Origin: Companilactobacillus pabuli
GTDB taxonomy: Bacteria > Bacillota > Bacilli > Lactobacillales > Lactobacillaceae
NCBI RefSeq assembly: GCF_014058425.1
Contig: NZ_CP049366.1
Location: forward strand, 806,001-870,000
Reading direction: 5' to 3'
Length of the DNA stretch: 64,000 nt
Position numbers and translations under genes: made by a program. The notes beneath the pieces are model-generated. The model ran no database searches. It was not told the DNA's origin and was given only the letters and a program-made list of their open reading frames with translations. Below, piece after piece: positions 1-9,400 of this stretch (position 1 is the first letter of the stretch; the number at the start of each line of letters is the position of its first letter).

Positions 1-83
1 GATATGTCGTTAAACAGTCAGTTGAGGCTGGTCATGTGATAAATGACAGTGGTAAAATTATAATCACATTGAAAAATAAATAA
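1..83 (+). CDS. penicillin-binding protein, C-terminal fragment (PASTA end)
   Basis: Only the last 26 codons are present (reading frame from position 3, TAA at 81-83). The peptide ends in alternating Gly/Ile/Val residues and IIITLKNK, which resembles the last strand of a PASTA domain. Its place just before mraY is where the division transpeptidase PBP2x/FtsI lies in the dcw cluster of Firmicutes. The identity therefore rests mostly on context. It would cross-link septal peptidoglycan on the outer face of the membrane. Confidence 0.6.
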   Translation, partial: YVVKQSVEAGHVINDSGKIIITLKNK

Positions 84-97
84 TTAAGGGGATTTTC

Positions 98-1063
98 ATG
101 GAAATTAGTCATATTATTTTCGATATAGTTAGCTCGTTTGCTATCGTTGCAATTTTGATGCCATTTTTAATTGGTTATCTAATTAGACATAAGGAAGGAC
201 AATCGATTCGTGAAGAAGGCCCAAAGTGGCATGCTAAAAAGTCTGGCACACCTACTATGGGTGGTTTGCTAGTAATTTTAGCTACTTTGATCACAAATAT
301 TTGGGTCGGACTTTGGCAAGGTCAATTGGATCGCTCATTATTGATTACGACTTTTGTCATCGTGTTATACGGATGCATTGGTTTCATTGATGATTTCATT
401 AAAGTTTTCAAGAAGAGAAATCTAGGCTTACGTGCTTGGCAAAAAGCATTGTTACAAGTAATCGTTGGAATTATTTTCTTGTACGTTTATAACGATGATC
501 AATTACCAATGAACTTTACTATTCCTGGAATCTTGTCGATTGATTCAGTAGTGATTTTCGTATTGTTCACAATCTTTTGGTTGGTTGGTTTTTCAAATGC
601 TACTAACTTGACTGATGGCTTGGATGGTTTGTTAGGTGGATTAGGAACAATTTCTTACTTTACTTACGGAATCATTTCTTTGAATCAAAACAAACCTGAT
701 TTAGCTATCGTGTGTTTCTCAGTGGTTGGTGCTTTATTAGCATTCTTACTGTACAACCACAAACCAGCCAAGATTTTTATGGGTGATGTTGGTTCATTGG
801 CTCTTGGTGCTGGATTAGCAGCTATTTCAATTTTATTAGGTCGTTACTGGTCACTATTGTTGATCGGTTTGGTTTATGTAATTGAAACAGCCAGTGTTAT
901 GTTACAAGTCTTTTCATTCAAAGTATTCCACCGTCGTATTTTCAAGATGACACCAATTCATCACCATTTTGAAATGATGGGCTGGAGTGAATGGAAGATT
1001 GATATTGTCTTTTGGATTTTCGGGGCAATCTGTTCTGCAATTTATTTAATTTTATTCGTATAG
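98..1063 (+). CDS. mraY: phospho-N-acetylmuramoyl-pentapeptide transferase
   Basis: MraY moves phospho-MurNAc-pentapeptide from UDP onto undecaprenyl phosphate to make lipid I at the inner face of the membrane. The 321-residue protein is a polytopic membrane protein of normal family length. Visible active-site motifs are the Asp pair at residues 98-99, the NxTDGxDG motif at 170-177, GD at 229-230 and the HHH loop at 288-290. A GGGG-containing ribosome site lies 7 bases before the ATG. It is followed 16 bases later by murD, the usual dcw order. Nothing in the sequence departs from the family. Confidence 0.97.
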   Translation: MEISHIIFDIVSSFAIVAILMPFLIGYLIRHKEGQSIREEGPKWHAKKSGTPTMGGLLVILATLITNIWVGLWQGQLDRSLLITTFVIVLYGCIGFIDDFIKVFKKRNLGLRAWQKALLQVIVGIIFLYVYNDDQLPMNFTIPGILSIDSVVIFVLFTIFWLVGFSNATNLTDGLDGLLGGLGTISYFTYGIISLNQNKPDLAIVCFSVVGALLAFLLYNHKPAKIFMGDVGSLALGAGLAAISILLGRYWSLLLIGLVYVIETASVMLQVFSFKVFHRRIFKMTPIHHHFEMMGWSEWKIDIVFWIFGAICSAIYLILFV

Positions 1064-1079
1064 GGAAGTAGTTTAAGCA

Positions 1080-2456
1080 ATGAAAAAGAGTAATTATTCA
1101 AATAAAAAAATCTTAGTATTAGGCTTAGCCAAGAGTGGTTACGCCGTAGCCAAATTATTAAAAAAAATGGGTTCTGATGTTACCGTTGTCGATTCTAATC
1201 CCCTTGAAGGTAACACTGAAGCTCAAGCTTTGATCGATGAAGGATTCAAAGTTATCACTGGAACTAATAGTGCTGACTTAATTGATGATTCATTTGATTA
1301 TTTAGTTAAGAATCCGGGAATTTTCTATTCCAATGAGTTGATTCAAAAAGCCGAGGAATTGATGATTCCAGTTATTACTGAGCCAGAAGTTGCCTATAGT
1401 TTTAGTGATGCCACAATGGTTGGTGTTACAGGAACTAACGGTAAAACTACAGTGACGACTTTGATTCAATTGATGCTCAAGCATTCACCAAAGTTCGAGA
1501 ATTCTTATTATGCTGGAAACATTGGTATTCCTATTTCCGATGTTATTCAAAAAGCAACTGCCAAGGATGTTGTTGTAACTGAGCTTTCTAGTTTTCAATT
1601 GCAAGGAACGATTGAATTACATCCACATGTAGCAGTGTTAAATAATATTTATTCAACTCACTTAGATTTTCACAAGACTCGTGCAAACTATATCAAAGCT
1701 AAGATGCACATTACTAAGAACCAAACTAAGAATGATTACTTTGTAGTTAATTACAATACTGAAGAATGGCGTGGTTTAGCTAAACAATCACAGGCTCAAA
1801 TTTTGCCATTTTCTGACAACCAAACTTTAGATCAAGGTGCTTTTGTAAAAGATGATGTCATTTATTGCAATGGCGAAGCTGTTATGAAAACTGACGAAAT
1901 CAAGATTCCTGGTGAACATAACGTTCAAAACGCCTTGGCAGCAATCAGTGTTGCTAAACTGTACGACGTAAGTAACGCCGATATTATTGAAGTCTTATCT
2001 TCATTCAAGGGTGTCAAACATCGTATCCAGTACGTTGATACTTTTGGCGGACATAAGTTTTATAATGATTCCAAAGCTACTAATGTGGAAGCAACAATCG
2101 TAGCCTTAACAGCTTTCAAACAACCAATTACTTTGATTGCCGGTGGTTTGGATCGTGGAAACGGATTTGACGAACTTATTCCTGCTTTAAAGGGGAAAGT
2201 TAATAATTTAGTAGTTTATGGTCAAACAGCAGATAAGGTGATTGAATCAGCTCAAAAAGCCGATGTAAGTAACATTGTTAAAGTTGATAATTTGACTGAA
2301 GCAGTTCCTGAAGCGTACAAACAAAGTGATCCAGAAGATGTTATTTTGCTTTCACCAGCTGCAGCTAGTTGGGATCAATTCCACACCTTTGAAGAACGTG
2401 GTGACCAATTTATTAAAGAGGTCGAAACTTTAAAGGGAGAAATCAATGATGACTAA
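1080..2456 (+). CDS. murD: UDP-N-acetylmuramoyl-L-alanine--D-glutamate ligase
   Basis: MurD is a cytoplasmic ATP-dependent Mur ligase that adds D-glutamate to UDP-MurNAc-L-Ala. At 458 residues it has the three-domain layout of the family: an N-terminal nucleotide-substrate domain (ILVLGLAKSG, 11-20), a central ATPase domain with the P-loop GTNGKTT at 118-124, and a C-terminal domain starting around residue 300 with DSKATN. The 3' end overlaps the start of murG by 11 bases, which suggests translational coupling between successive wall precursor enzymes. Confidence 0.97.
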   Translation: MKKSNYSNKKILVLGLAKSGYAVAKLLKKMGSDVTVVDSNPLEGNTEAQALIDEGFKVITGTNSADLIDDSFDYLVKNPGIFYSNELIQKAEELMIPVITEPEVAYSFSDATMVGVTGTNGKTTVTTLIQLMLKHSPKFENSYYAGNIGIPISDVIQKATAKDVVVTELSSFQLQGTIELHPHVAVLNNIYSTHLDFHKTRANYIKAKMHITKNQTKNDYFVVNYNTEEWRGLAKQSQAQILPFSDNQTLDQGAFVKDDVIYCNGEAVMKTDEIKIPGEHNVQNALAAISVAKLYDVSNADIIEVLSSFKGVKHRIQYVDTFGGHKFYNDSKATNVEATIVALTAFKQPITLIAGGLDRGNGFDELIPALKGKVNNLVVYGQTADKVIESAQKADVSNIVKVDNLTEAVPEAYKQSDPEDVILLSPAAASWDQFHTFEERGDQFIKEVETLKGEINDD

Positions 2457-3558
2457 AATGCGCATAATTGTTTCCGGTGGTGGTACCGGTGGACATATTT
2501 ACCCCGCAATGGCCTTAATTAAGCGTTTAAAGGAACGTGACATGGTTGAGGATGTTTTATACGTTGGGACAGAAAAAGGCCTAGAAAGCAAGATTGTCAA
2601 GAATGCTGGCATTGCATTTAAAACAATTGAAATTCAAGGCTTTAGACGTAAACTGAGTTTGGAAAATTTGAAGACAGTACAATTGTTCTTATCAAGTATT
2701 CATAAATCTCGTAAGATTATCAAAGAATTTAAGCCAGATATCGTCATCGGAACTGGTGGCTATGTTTCAAGTGCTATCGTATATGCAGCTCACACAATGC
2801 ACATACCGACCGTAATTCATGAACAAAACACAATTGCTGGCGTTACAAACAAGTTCTTAGCTAACTTCGTTGATAAGATTGCAATTGCGTTTACTGAAGC
2901 AGCAGATCAATTTAATGAAAAAAGAAAGATCGTTTTCACTGGTAACCCTAGAGCCCAAGAAGTAGTTAACATTCAGAAGAATGACCGTTTAAAAGAGTTT
3001 GGCTTAGAACCAGACAAAGATACGGTTATGATTTTTGGAGGTTCCAGAGGTGCCAAGCCAATCAATCAGGCTGTAATTGAAACGATGCCTAAATTTGTTG
3101 AAAGTGATTATCAAGTATTATTCGTAACGGGTCGAGTACATTATGATGGTGTTATTAAATTGATTGATGACAAGTACCTTAAGAGTGCAAATGTTTCGGT
3201 ATTGCCATATATTGATAATATGCCTGAGATTTTACCTGATATTAAGTTGATTGTTGGTCGTAGTGGTGCTACTAGTATCGCTGAGATAACGGCACTTGGA
3301 ATTCCAGCGATTTTCATTCCAAGTCCTTATGTAACGCATGACCACCAAACAAAAAATGCACTTTCAGTTGCTAAAGTCGACGCTGCAGTTATGATTGCTG
3401 AGAAAGATTTGAACTCTGATAGTTTGTTTAAAGAAATTAATCAAATTATGGGTGATGCTAAGTTGCAACAAGAAATGTCAATCAATTCTAAGAAGATTGG
3501 TGTCCCTGATGCGACTGATCGCTTGATCAAAGTTCTGGTCGACTTAGTAAATAAGTAA
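2446..3558 (+). CDS. murG: lipid II synthase: undecaprenyldiphospho-muramoylpentapeptide GlcNAc transferase
   Basis: MurG is a peripheral membrane GT-B glycosyltransferase that adds GlcNAc to lipid I, giving lipid II. The glycine-rich loop GGGTGGHIYP is at residues 11-20. A second Gly loop (GGSRGAKPIN) lies near residue 200 and the donor-binding RSGATSIAEI near 275. The start lies inside murD behind AAGGGAGA. Two successive ATG codons (2446 and 2449) are possible and differ by one residue. Length 370 is typical. Confidence 0.97.
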   Translation: MMTKMRIIVSGGGTGGHIYPAMALIKRLKERDMVEDVLYVGTEKGLESKIVKNAGIAFKTIEIQGFRRKLSLENLKTVQLFLSSIHKSRKIIKEFKPDIVIGTGGYVSSAIVYAAHTMHIPTVIHEQNTIAGVTNKFLANFVDKIAIAFTEAADQFNEKRKIVFTGNPRAQEVVNIQKNDRLKEFGLEPDKDTVMIFGGSRGAKPINQAVIETMPKFVESDYQVLFVTGRVHYDGVIKLIDDKYLKSANVSVLPYIDNMPEILPDIKLIVGRSGATSIAEITALGIPAIFIPSPYVTHDHQTKNALSVAKVDAAVMIAEKDLNSDSLFKEINQIMGDAKLQQEMSINSKKIGVPDATDRLIKVLVDLVNK

Positions 3559-3573
3559 GATTTGAGGATTAAG

Positions 3574-4275
3574 GTGTTGAAAAAGATAAAAATCAAAGTA
3601 AGTAAAAATAGTTTAATCATCGTACTAGTTTTCTTCATAGTTTTGATTGCTTATTTTGGTTCGCCGTTGAGTAAAGTTAGGAATATCAATGTTAAAGGTG
3701 TCAATGATTTGGGAGCACAACAAGTTATCGATGCTACTAAAATTGATGATCATTCCACTTTGTTCAATGTTTTGTTGCACCATGGTTCGATATCAAAAGA
3801 AACAGAGAAAAAATTACCATCGATTGAATCTATTTCATTTCGTACTCGTAATTTGCGCGATTTGACAATTACTGTGAAGGAACGTCCAACACTTGGATTT
3901 ATTGCCAAAGATGGTGGTTATTATCGGATTATTAGTAATGGTCAGATAATAGATCAAAAACTCAATTCACCGATTGGAAGTTATCCAATTTATAGTAATT
4001 TTAGTCATAAGAGATTGAAACAAATTTCCAATATTTATGCTAAGTTGGCTAAAAATATTCAAACCAACATTTCTGAGATTCGTAACGCTCCAACGAAGCT
4101 GAATCCATATCGCATTAAGATTGACATGAATGATGGCAATAAGGTGATAGCTGATATGAGGACTGTTCAGTCGAAGTTGAAGTATTATCCAGGAATGGCT
4201 GCGCAGATGAAGAAAAAAGGCGTTATAGATTTAGAAATCGGTGCCTATTCTTATCCCTTTAAAGACAAGAAATAG
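3574..4275 (+). CDS. divIB: cell division protein DivIB/FtsQ
   Basis: This bitopic membrane protein of the divisome has a short basic cytoplasmic tail, one membrane helix (about residues 14-30) and an extracellular POTRA-like domain (VRNINVKGVNDLGAQQVI) followed by a beta domain. DivIB stabilises the FtsL/DivIC complex at the septum. The reading frame is open from a TTG at 3562, but the GAGG at 3564-3567 fits the GTG at 3574 or the TTG at 3577 better, so I place the start there. Position between murG and ftsA is standard. At about 233 residues it is on the short side for lactobacilli. Confidence 0.85.
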   Translation: MLKKIKIKVSKNSLIIVLVFFIVLIAYFGSPLSKVRNINVKGVNDLGAQQVIDATKIDDHSTLFNVLLHHGSISKETEKKLPSIESISFRTRNLRDLTITVKERPTLGFIAKDGGYYRIISNGQIIDQKLNSPIGSYPIYSNFSHKRLKQISNIYAKLAKNIQTNISEIRNAPTKLNPYRIKIDMNDGNKVIADMRTVQSKLKYYPGMAAQMKKKGVIDLEIGAYSYPFKDKK

Positions 4276-4350
4276 GTTTAATATAATCATATTTGTGTTA
4301 AAATTTTTTAGTGAATAGATTTTTCTAGGTAAGGGAGGCTGCTACGATTA

Positions 4351-5676
4351 ATGGACAATTCTGAATTCTTTGTAGGTCTAGATATTGGTACTAATTCAAT
4401 AAAAGTGGTCGTTGCTGAATCGTCTGATGATAGATTGAGTGTCGTGGGCGTTGGCAGTGAACGTTCTGAGGGAGTCAGTCGTGGCGTTATAGTCGATATA
4501 GACAAAGCGGCAGGTGCTATCAAAAAAGCCATTAAGAAGGCCGAAACACAAGCAAATATAACTATTCGTAACGTTGTAGTCGGTATATCGGCAAATATGT
4601 TACAGATTGAGAAATGCCAAGGGATGATAGCGGTTGGTTCTCAATCAAAAGAAATTAATGAAAATGATGTCAGACAAGTAATGCTGGCTGCTATGGTCCA
4701 AAACTTACCTAGTGAAAGAGAAGTAGTTTCTCTAATACCTAAACAATTTTCCGTTGATGGATTCACTAATATTCGTGATCCACGAGGAATGATTGGTGTT
4801 CGTTTGGAAATGACGGGAATCATTTACACGGCACCAAAAACAATCGTACATAATACTAAAAAGGCCATTCAAAAGGCCGGTCTAAATATTATTCATAAAG
4901 TAATCTCTCCAATGGCATTGAGTCAGGTGGTATTAAATGACGGTGAAAGTGATTTTGGAGCCGTTATTATCGACATGGGAGCTGGGCAAACAACAGCTTC
5001 AGTCGTGCACGATCATAACTTAAAATTGTCGACTGTAGATTTTGAAGGCGGAGATTATGTAACGCATGATATTTCTGTCGTTTTAAATACAACGGTTGAG
5101 AATGCCAACCAATTAAAGCTTTACTACGGTAATGCATCAGCTGATAAGTCGGAAACTGAGGAAAATATTAACGTAGAAGTGGTTGGAAAGAGTGAGCCAA
5201 CCATGATTTCAGAGGAATATTTAGCCGAAATCATTGAAGCTAGATTGAACCAAATCTTTACGAGATTGCAAGCACCACTAGAAGAGGCTGGAGCGTTATC
5301 ACTTCCGGGTGGTATCGTACTTACTGGTGGTGTAGCTGCAACTCCTAACATTGAAGATCTTGCTCGAAAGATTTTTGATGTTAAAGTAAGAAGCTACGTA
5401 CCTACCCAAATGGGTATGCGGTATCCTTCTTATTCTTTAGGATTAGGATTAGTTACTTATGCTTCAAGATTGAATGACATTGGAGTAATTGCTGACAATG
5501 TTGTCAATGGTGCTACTGTTTCAAATAGTAGACCTCAACCGACTGTTCCAGAACCACAACCAGAACAACCAGTTGATACAACTCAAGAGGACCAACCAAC
5601 TGAAGAAGAGACGCCAGAATCAAAAGAGAAAAAGACGTCGAAATTCAAGGACTTTTGGAGTAGATTTTTTGATTAA
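4351..5676 (+). CDS. ftsA: cell division protein FtsA
   Basis: FtsA is an actin-fold ATPase that anchors FtsZ filaments to the membrane and recruits later divisome proteins. The phosphate-1 motif GLDIGTNSIK is at residues 9-18 and the actin-like DMGAGQTT motif around 209. The C-terminus ends in an amphipathic membrane-targeting helix (KFKDFWSRFFD) after a Pro/Glu/Gln-rich linker at about 385-425. A strong GGGAGG ribosome site precedes the ATG. It is separated from divIB by 75 bases, where TATAAT occurs at 4282-4287 but without a clear -35 box. Confidence 0.97.
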   Translation: MDNSEFFVGLDIGTNSIKVVVAESSDDRLSVVGVGSERSEGVSRGVIVDIDKAAGAIKKAIKKAETQANITIRNVVVGISANMLQIEKCQGMIAVGSQSKEINENDVRQVMLAAMVQNLPSEREVVSLIPKQFSVDGFTNIRDPRGMIGVRLEMTGIIYTAPKTIVHNTKKAIQKAGLNIIHKVISPMALSQVVLNDGESDFGAVIIDMGAGQTTASVVHDHNLKLSTVDFEGGDYVTHDISVVLNTTVENANQLKLYYGNASADKSETEENINVEVVGKSEPTMISEEYLAEIIEARLNQIFTRLQAPLEEAGALSLPGGIVLTGGVAATPNIEDLARKIFDVKVRSYVPTQMGMRYPSYSLGLGLVTYASRLNDIGVIADNVVNGATVSNSRPQPTVPEPQPEQPVDTTQEDQPTEEETPESKEKKTSKFKDFWSRFFD

Positions 5677-5715
5677 TAAAAACTAAATTAAATGATTTGT
5701 AGGAGGAACTCCTTA

Positions 5716-6951
5716 ATGGAATATACTTTAGACTCAAGCCAAAACAAGGGAGCGGTAATTAAAGTTATCGGTGTCGGTGGTGCCGGCGGAAATGCTGTTA
5801 ATCGAATGGTTGAAGCAGATATCAAAGGCGTCCAATTCATCGCTGCTAATACTGATGTTCAAGCTCTAGAAAATTCAAATGCTGAAACTAAAATTCAATT
5901 AGGACCTAAATTGACTAGAGGTTTAGGTGCTGGTTCAAATCCTGAGGTTGGACAAAAAGCTGCTCAGGAAAGTGAAGAGGCCATTAAAGAAGCTCTTGAA
6001 GGCGCAGATATGATTTTTGTCACTGCCGGAATGGGTGGTGGAACTGGTACTGGTGCCGCTCCTATCGTTGCTAACATTGCTAAAGAAAGTGGTGCTTTGA
6101 CAGTTGGCGTTGTTACACGTCCATTTGCCTTTGAAGGTGCTAAGCGTTCACGTTTTGCAGCCGATGGAATTACTGAACTAAAGAAAGATGTTGATACATT
6201 AGTTTTAATTTCTAACAGTAAACTATTGGAAATTGTCGATAAGAAGACTCCAATGAATGAAGCTTTCAGTGTTGCTGATGACGTTTTGCGTCAAGGTGTT
6301 CAAAGCATTTCTGATTTGATCACATCACCTGGTTTCGTTAACTTGGACTTTGCCGATGTTAAGACAGTTATGTCTGATCAAGGTTCTGCTTTGATGGGTA
6401 TCGGTACAGCTAACGGCGAAAACAGAATTACTGAAGCTACTAAGAAGGCTATTTCTTCACCATTACTTGAAGTTTCAATCGATGGTGCTAAACAAGTTCT
6501 TCTTAATATTACTGGTGGACCAGACTTGTCACTATTTGAAGCTCAAGATGCAGCGCAAATTGTTTCCGAACAAGCTACATCAGATGTTAATATAATCTTT
6601 GGTACTTCAATCGATGATACTTTAGGTGATCAAGTTAAGGTAACGGTTATTGCTACTGGTGTTGAAAGTGGCGATAAGAAGAAGGAACCAACTAGACGCC
6701 CATTGCACAATCCAAGAGCTACATTGGACAATAATAAGAAGCCTGAGGAGCAAGCACAACCCAAACCTCAAGCTAAACCATCTAATGATCCTTTAGCAGA
6801 CTGGGATATTAATCGTGATGCTTCAAAGAACAATAACGTTTCTAGCGAAAAGGGAGACTTTGAAATTTTCCAAAAACCAGAAACAATTGATTTAAGCGAT
6901 GACGATGATGATTCAACTCCTCCAATTTTTAAACGTCGTAACAAAAAATAA
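5716..6951 (+). CDS. ftsZ: cell division GTPase FtsZ
   Basis: FtsZ is the tubulin homologue that forms the Z ring. The tubulin signature [10 protein letters not shown] is at residues 107-116. The N-terminal nucleotide loop [13 protein letters not shown] lies at 19-31. After the GTPase core (to about residue 320) comes a charged, disordered linker and the conserved C-terminal tail [10 protein letters not shown] that binds FtsA and SepF. The frame extends upstream to 5692, but that extension would encode the ribosome site AGGAGG (5701-5706) itself, so the ATG at 5716 is the start, giving 411 residues. Confidence 0.98.
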   Translation: MEYTLDSSQNKGAVIKVIGVGGAGGNAVNRMVEADIKGVQFIAANTDVQALENSNAETKIQLGPKLTRGLGAGSNPEVGQKAAQESEEAIKEALEGADMIFVTAGMGGGTGTGAAPIVANIAKESGALTVGVVTRPFAFEGAKRSRFAADGITELKKDVDTLVLISNSKLLEIVDKKTPMNEAFSVADDVLRQGVQSISDLITSPGFVNLDFADVKTVMSDQGSALMGIGTANGENRITEATKKAISSPLLEVSIDGAKQVLLNITGGPDLSLFEAQDAAQIVSEQATSDVNIIFGTSIDDTLGDQVKVTVIATGVESGDKKKEPTRRPLHNPRATLDNNKKPEEQAQPKPQAKPSNDPLADWDINRDASKNNNVSSEKGDFEIFQKPETIDLSDDDDDSTPPIFKRRNKK

Positions 6952-6965
6952 AAGGAGACTTTCCT

Positions 6966-7376
6966 ATGGCATTTGAAAAATTAGGCAGTTTTTTTGGTAT
7001 TAATGATGAAGATGACTTCGACGAAAAGAAGCCAGAAGCAGCAGAACCAAAGCAAGAAAACTACGCAAATAACGAAAAGGTAGTATCTATGAGTACAGCT
7101 AGTGAAGCTCGAACTAAGGCCAACAGTAAAATTGCTATTTACCAACCTAGGGTTTACTCAGATGCGAAAGTTATCGCTAAACAACTTTTGAATAATAAAG
7201 CGGTGATCGTTAATTTTACCAATGTCAATGATCAACAATCAAAGCGGATCGTGGACTTTTTGACTGGGGCTATTTATGCCATCAATGGTGAAATCAAGCG
7301 TGTTGGCGATAAGATTTTTCTTTGCACACCACCTAAGTTTGAAATCGACGGAAGCATACCAGATATAAACGAATAA
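6966..7376 (+). CDS. sepF: cell division protein SepF
   Basis: SepF is a cytoplasmic, ring-forming membrane anchor for FtsZ that overlaps FtsA in function. The 136-residue protein has a short N-terminal helix likely to touch the membrane (MAFEKLGSFFGI), an acidic linker to about residue 45, and a conserved globular domain (IYQPRVYSDAKVIAKQLLNN and VNFTNVNDQQSKRIVDFLTG). It follows ftsZ by 14 bases behind AAAGGAGA, so it is almost surely cotranscribed. Confidence 0.95.
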   Translation: MAFEKLGSFFGINDEDDFDEKKPEAAEPKQENYANNEKVVSMSTASEARTKANSKIAIYQPRVYSDAKVIAKQLLNNKAVIVNFTNVNDQQSKRIVDFLTGAIYAINGEIKRVGDKIFLCTPPKFEIDGSIPDINE

Positions 7377-7390
7377 AGTCGAGGAATGAT

Positions 7391-7657
7391 ATGGATCGAA
7401 TTGTAAGTGGACTGCCGTTCATTATTAGTCTGGCTTTCGAATTGTATGAATTTATAATTTTTTTGTATTGTATAATGTCTTTTATACCTTCACTATATAA
7501 TTCAGCTTTTGGAAGTTTGATAGTTAGAGCAGTAGATCCATTCTTGAACTTAATTAGAAGGTTTATTCCTACTAGTATAGGTTTTCTAGATTTTTCTCCA
7601 ATAGTTGCACTGATATTAATTCGATTATTGCAGAAAGCGATATTTTTAATAATTTAA
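7391..7657 (+). CDS. YggT family membrane protein (YlmG)
   Basis: This small integral membrane protein (88 residues) has two hydrophobic helices at about 8-35 and 60-87, joined by a loop with the conserved Arg/Pro-rich RAVDPFLNLIRRFIP. YggT/YlmG proteins sit between sepF and ylmH in most Firmicutes. In other bacteria and in plastids they are linked to division or to the distribution of nucleoids, but the molecular role is not settled. Start is ATG 7391 after GAGGAATGAT. Confidence 0.88.
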   Translation: MDRIVSGLPFIISLAFELYEFIIFLYCIMSFIPSLYNSAFGSLIVRAVDPFLNLIRRFIPTSIGFLDFSPIVALILIRLLQKAIFLII

Positions 7658-7659
7658 CT

Positions 7660-8454
7660 ATGGATGATAAAAATACAATCATTGGCGGCGGCTATTTTCG
7701 TCCAGAAGAAAAGCCGTTCATTGATAAAATAAGTGATATTTTATTAAGAGCTCAAACGATGTATACGCCACAATTGACTGATTTTTTGAATCTGCGCGAA
7801 CAAACAATTTTGAATAACCTGATTAACAAGTATGACGATTTATATGTTCATTACTTTGGAGGTTTTAGAAATTCTGAAAGAGTCAGGGGAATAATTGCTC
7901 CTGACTATTTTGTACCGCAAGATTCTGATTTCGAGATTGCTATGTATGAAATACGTTATCCAGAAAAATTTGCTAATTTACATCACGGTCAAATATTAGG
8001 CTCATTAACAGGATCAGGCGTAGAACGTGACCGTTTTGGAGATATAATTACCGATGGTGAAAATTGGCAATTTTTTGTATTTAATTCGATGAGCGATTAC
8101 ATTGAGGAACAAGTGAAAAAGATTGGTCCTTACAAGATTCATTTGATTAAAAAAGATTTTTCTGAGGTTCTTTTGCCAAAAGATGAGTCAATTGATGAAA
8201 CGATCCTTGTACAGTCATTGCGATTGGATTCAATTATTGCAACGGCCTATGACTTGTCTCGACAAAATGCTAAGGCCTTAGTAGATCATGGTAAGGTCCA
8301 AATTAATTGGGTCGTCAATAAGAATGCGTCTGCGTTTATTGCCATTACTGATACTCTTAGTGTTAGGGGCTTTGGTCGTATTCGAATCAATGATATTATG
8401 GGTCGATCAAAGAACAGCAAGTATATCCTACTTGTTAATATCTTTAAGAAATAG
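7660..8454 (+). CDS. ylmH: YlmH family RNA-binding protein with S4 domain
   Basis: A 264-residue cytoplasmic protein. The C-terminal part (about 182-245, containing LRLDSIIATAYDLSRQNAKALVDHGKVQ) is an S4 RNA-binding domain. The N-terminal two thirds match the YlmH type found only next to divIVA in Firmicutes and cyanobacteria. Work in Bacillus links YlmH to rescue of stalled ribosomes, which is family knowledge and not visible here. The ATG at 7660 lies 2 bases after the yggT stop, with no good Shine-Dalgarno, so translation is probably coupled to yggT. Confidence 0.9.
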   Translation: MDDKNTIIGGGYFRPEEKPFIDKISDILLRAQTMYTPQLTDFLNLREQTILNNLINKYDDLYVHYFGGFRNSERVRGIIAPDYFVPQDSDFEIAMYEIRYPEKFANLHHGQILGSLTGSGVERDRFGDIITDGENWQFFVFNSMSDYIEEQVKKIGPYKIHLIKKDFSEVLLPKDESIDETILVQSLRLDSIIATAYDLSRQNAKALVDHGKVQINWVVNKNASAFIAITDTLSVRGFGRIRINDIMGRSKNSKYILLVNIFKK

Positions 8455-8466
8455 GGGCGTGAAGTT

Positions 8467-9219
8467 ATGGTATTGTCACCAGTAGAAATACAGGATAAAG
8501 AATTTGATAGTAAATTTCGAGGTTATGACCGCGACCAAGTTGATAGTTTCTTGAAACAAGCAGCTCAAGACTATAATTTAGCTCTCCAAAAAAATGCTCA
8601 ATTAGAAAAAGAGCTCAAAGAGACTTCAGAACAGTTGAAATACTTTACTGATATGAAGGATGCTTTGAATCAGTCTATCTTGGTGGCTCAAGAGGCTGCT
8701 GAGAAGGTTAAAAATGAATCTGAACAAGAAGCCCAGATTATTGTTGAAGAGTCTCAGAAGAAGGCTCGGGACTTATTGAATCAATCAACTGAAAAATCCA
8801 ATCAAATTTTACAGGATGCTTCTGATCGAGCACGTCAGGTAACGATTGAAACTGATAATCTTAAAAAGAGTGTCAATTCGTTCCGTCAAGGCTTGCAAGG
8901 TATGTTGAAACAACAATTGGATATGGTTGACAGTCCAGAATGGTCGAAACTCAATGACAGTACTTCTACTGACAAATTAAAACAAGAGGTTGGCGATCAT
9001 TCAGACGCTGATACGAGTGCTAATTATCAAAATAATCAACAAAAATCTTCACAAGATTATGAAAATAATCAAGAATCAGTTTTCAATTCAGATCAAATGA
9101 ACTATAATGACAATTATCAGGATGACCAACCAGACGAAACATATACGATTAATCATCAACAGAATGAACCAACGTTCAATTTCTCGGATGATAAATCGGG
9201 TGATGATCCTAAAAAATAA
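8467..9219 (+). CDS. divIVA: septum site / polar scaffold protein DivIVA
   Basis: DivIVA is a coiled-coil scaffold that binds negatively curved membrane at septa and poles. The first 60 residues carry the typical membrane-binding start (SPVEIQDKEFDSKFRGYDRDQVDSFL). A long coiled coil follows to about residue 155. The last 80 or so residues are rich in Asn, Gln, Asp and Ser, and this tail is longer than in Bacillus. Ribosome site GGGGCG lies before ATG 8467. It closes the division cluster and is followed by the ileS T-box leader. Confidence 0.95.
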   Translation: MVLSPVEIQDKEFDSKFRGYDRDQVDSFLKQAAQDYNLALQKNAQLEKELKETSEQLKYFTDMKDALNQSILVAQEAAEKVKNESEQEAQIIVEESQKKARDLLNQSTEKSNQILQDASDRARQVTIETDNLKKSVNSFRQGLQGMLKQQLDMVDSPEWSKLNDSTSTDKLKQEVGDHSDADTSANYQNNQQKSSQDYENNQESVFNSDQMNYNDNYQDDQPDETYTINHQQNEPTFNFSDDKSGDDPKK

Positions 9220-9221
9220 CT

Positions 9222-9381
9222 TGAGAGAACAAGTGCCTTTTGGATATTTTTTCAGCGAGCTAGTGTATGGTGTGAGACTAGTAAAAATTAATTTAGGTAT
9301 ATCAACTCTTAAACAATTTATGTAATTTACCAATAGGTGGTATAGCGAGAACTCGTCCTAAATTGGATGGGTTCTTTTTAT
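9222..9381 (+). promoter_or_regulatory. T-box riboswitch leader of ileS (isoleucine)
   Basis: The stretch shows stem I features (CAGCGAGCTAG...GGTGTGAGACTAGT at about 9253-9282). The isoleucine specifier codon ATC is at 9301-9303, just before a CTCTT strand that can pair with GAGAG near 9223. The T-box core AGGTGGTATAGCG at 9335-9347 holds TGGT, which pairs with the ACCA end of uncharged tRNA-Ile. It overlaps the terminator listed separately. Uncharged tRNA-Ile should favour antitermination and ileS expression. Confidence 0.92.
9349..9381 (+). terminator. T-box-controlled terminator of ileS
   Basis: GAACTCGTCC (9349-9358) pairs along its whole length, with G-U pairs, with GGATGGGTTC (9365-9374), and a T-rich run follows. 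The left arm overlaps the antiterminator half of the T-box, so the two structures are mutually exclusive. Confidence 0.9.
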
Positions 9382-9400
9382 TTTCAGAAGGGGTGAAAAG

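Noticed and set aside
4282-4287. TATAAT before ftsA as a promoter
   Set aside because: No acceptable -35 box at the right distance, so I did not list it as a feature.
5692-5715. N-terminal extension of FtsZ by eight residues
   Set aside because: The extension would translate the AGGAGG ribosome site itself, and FtsZ normally starts close to MEYTLD here.
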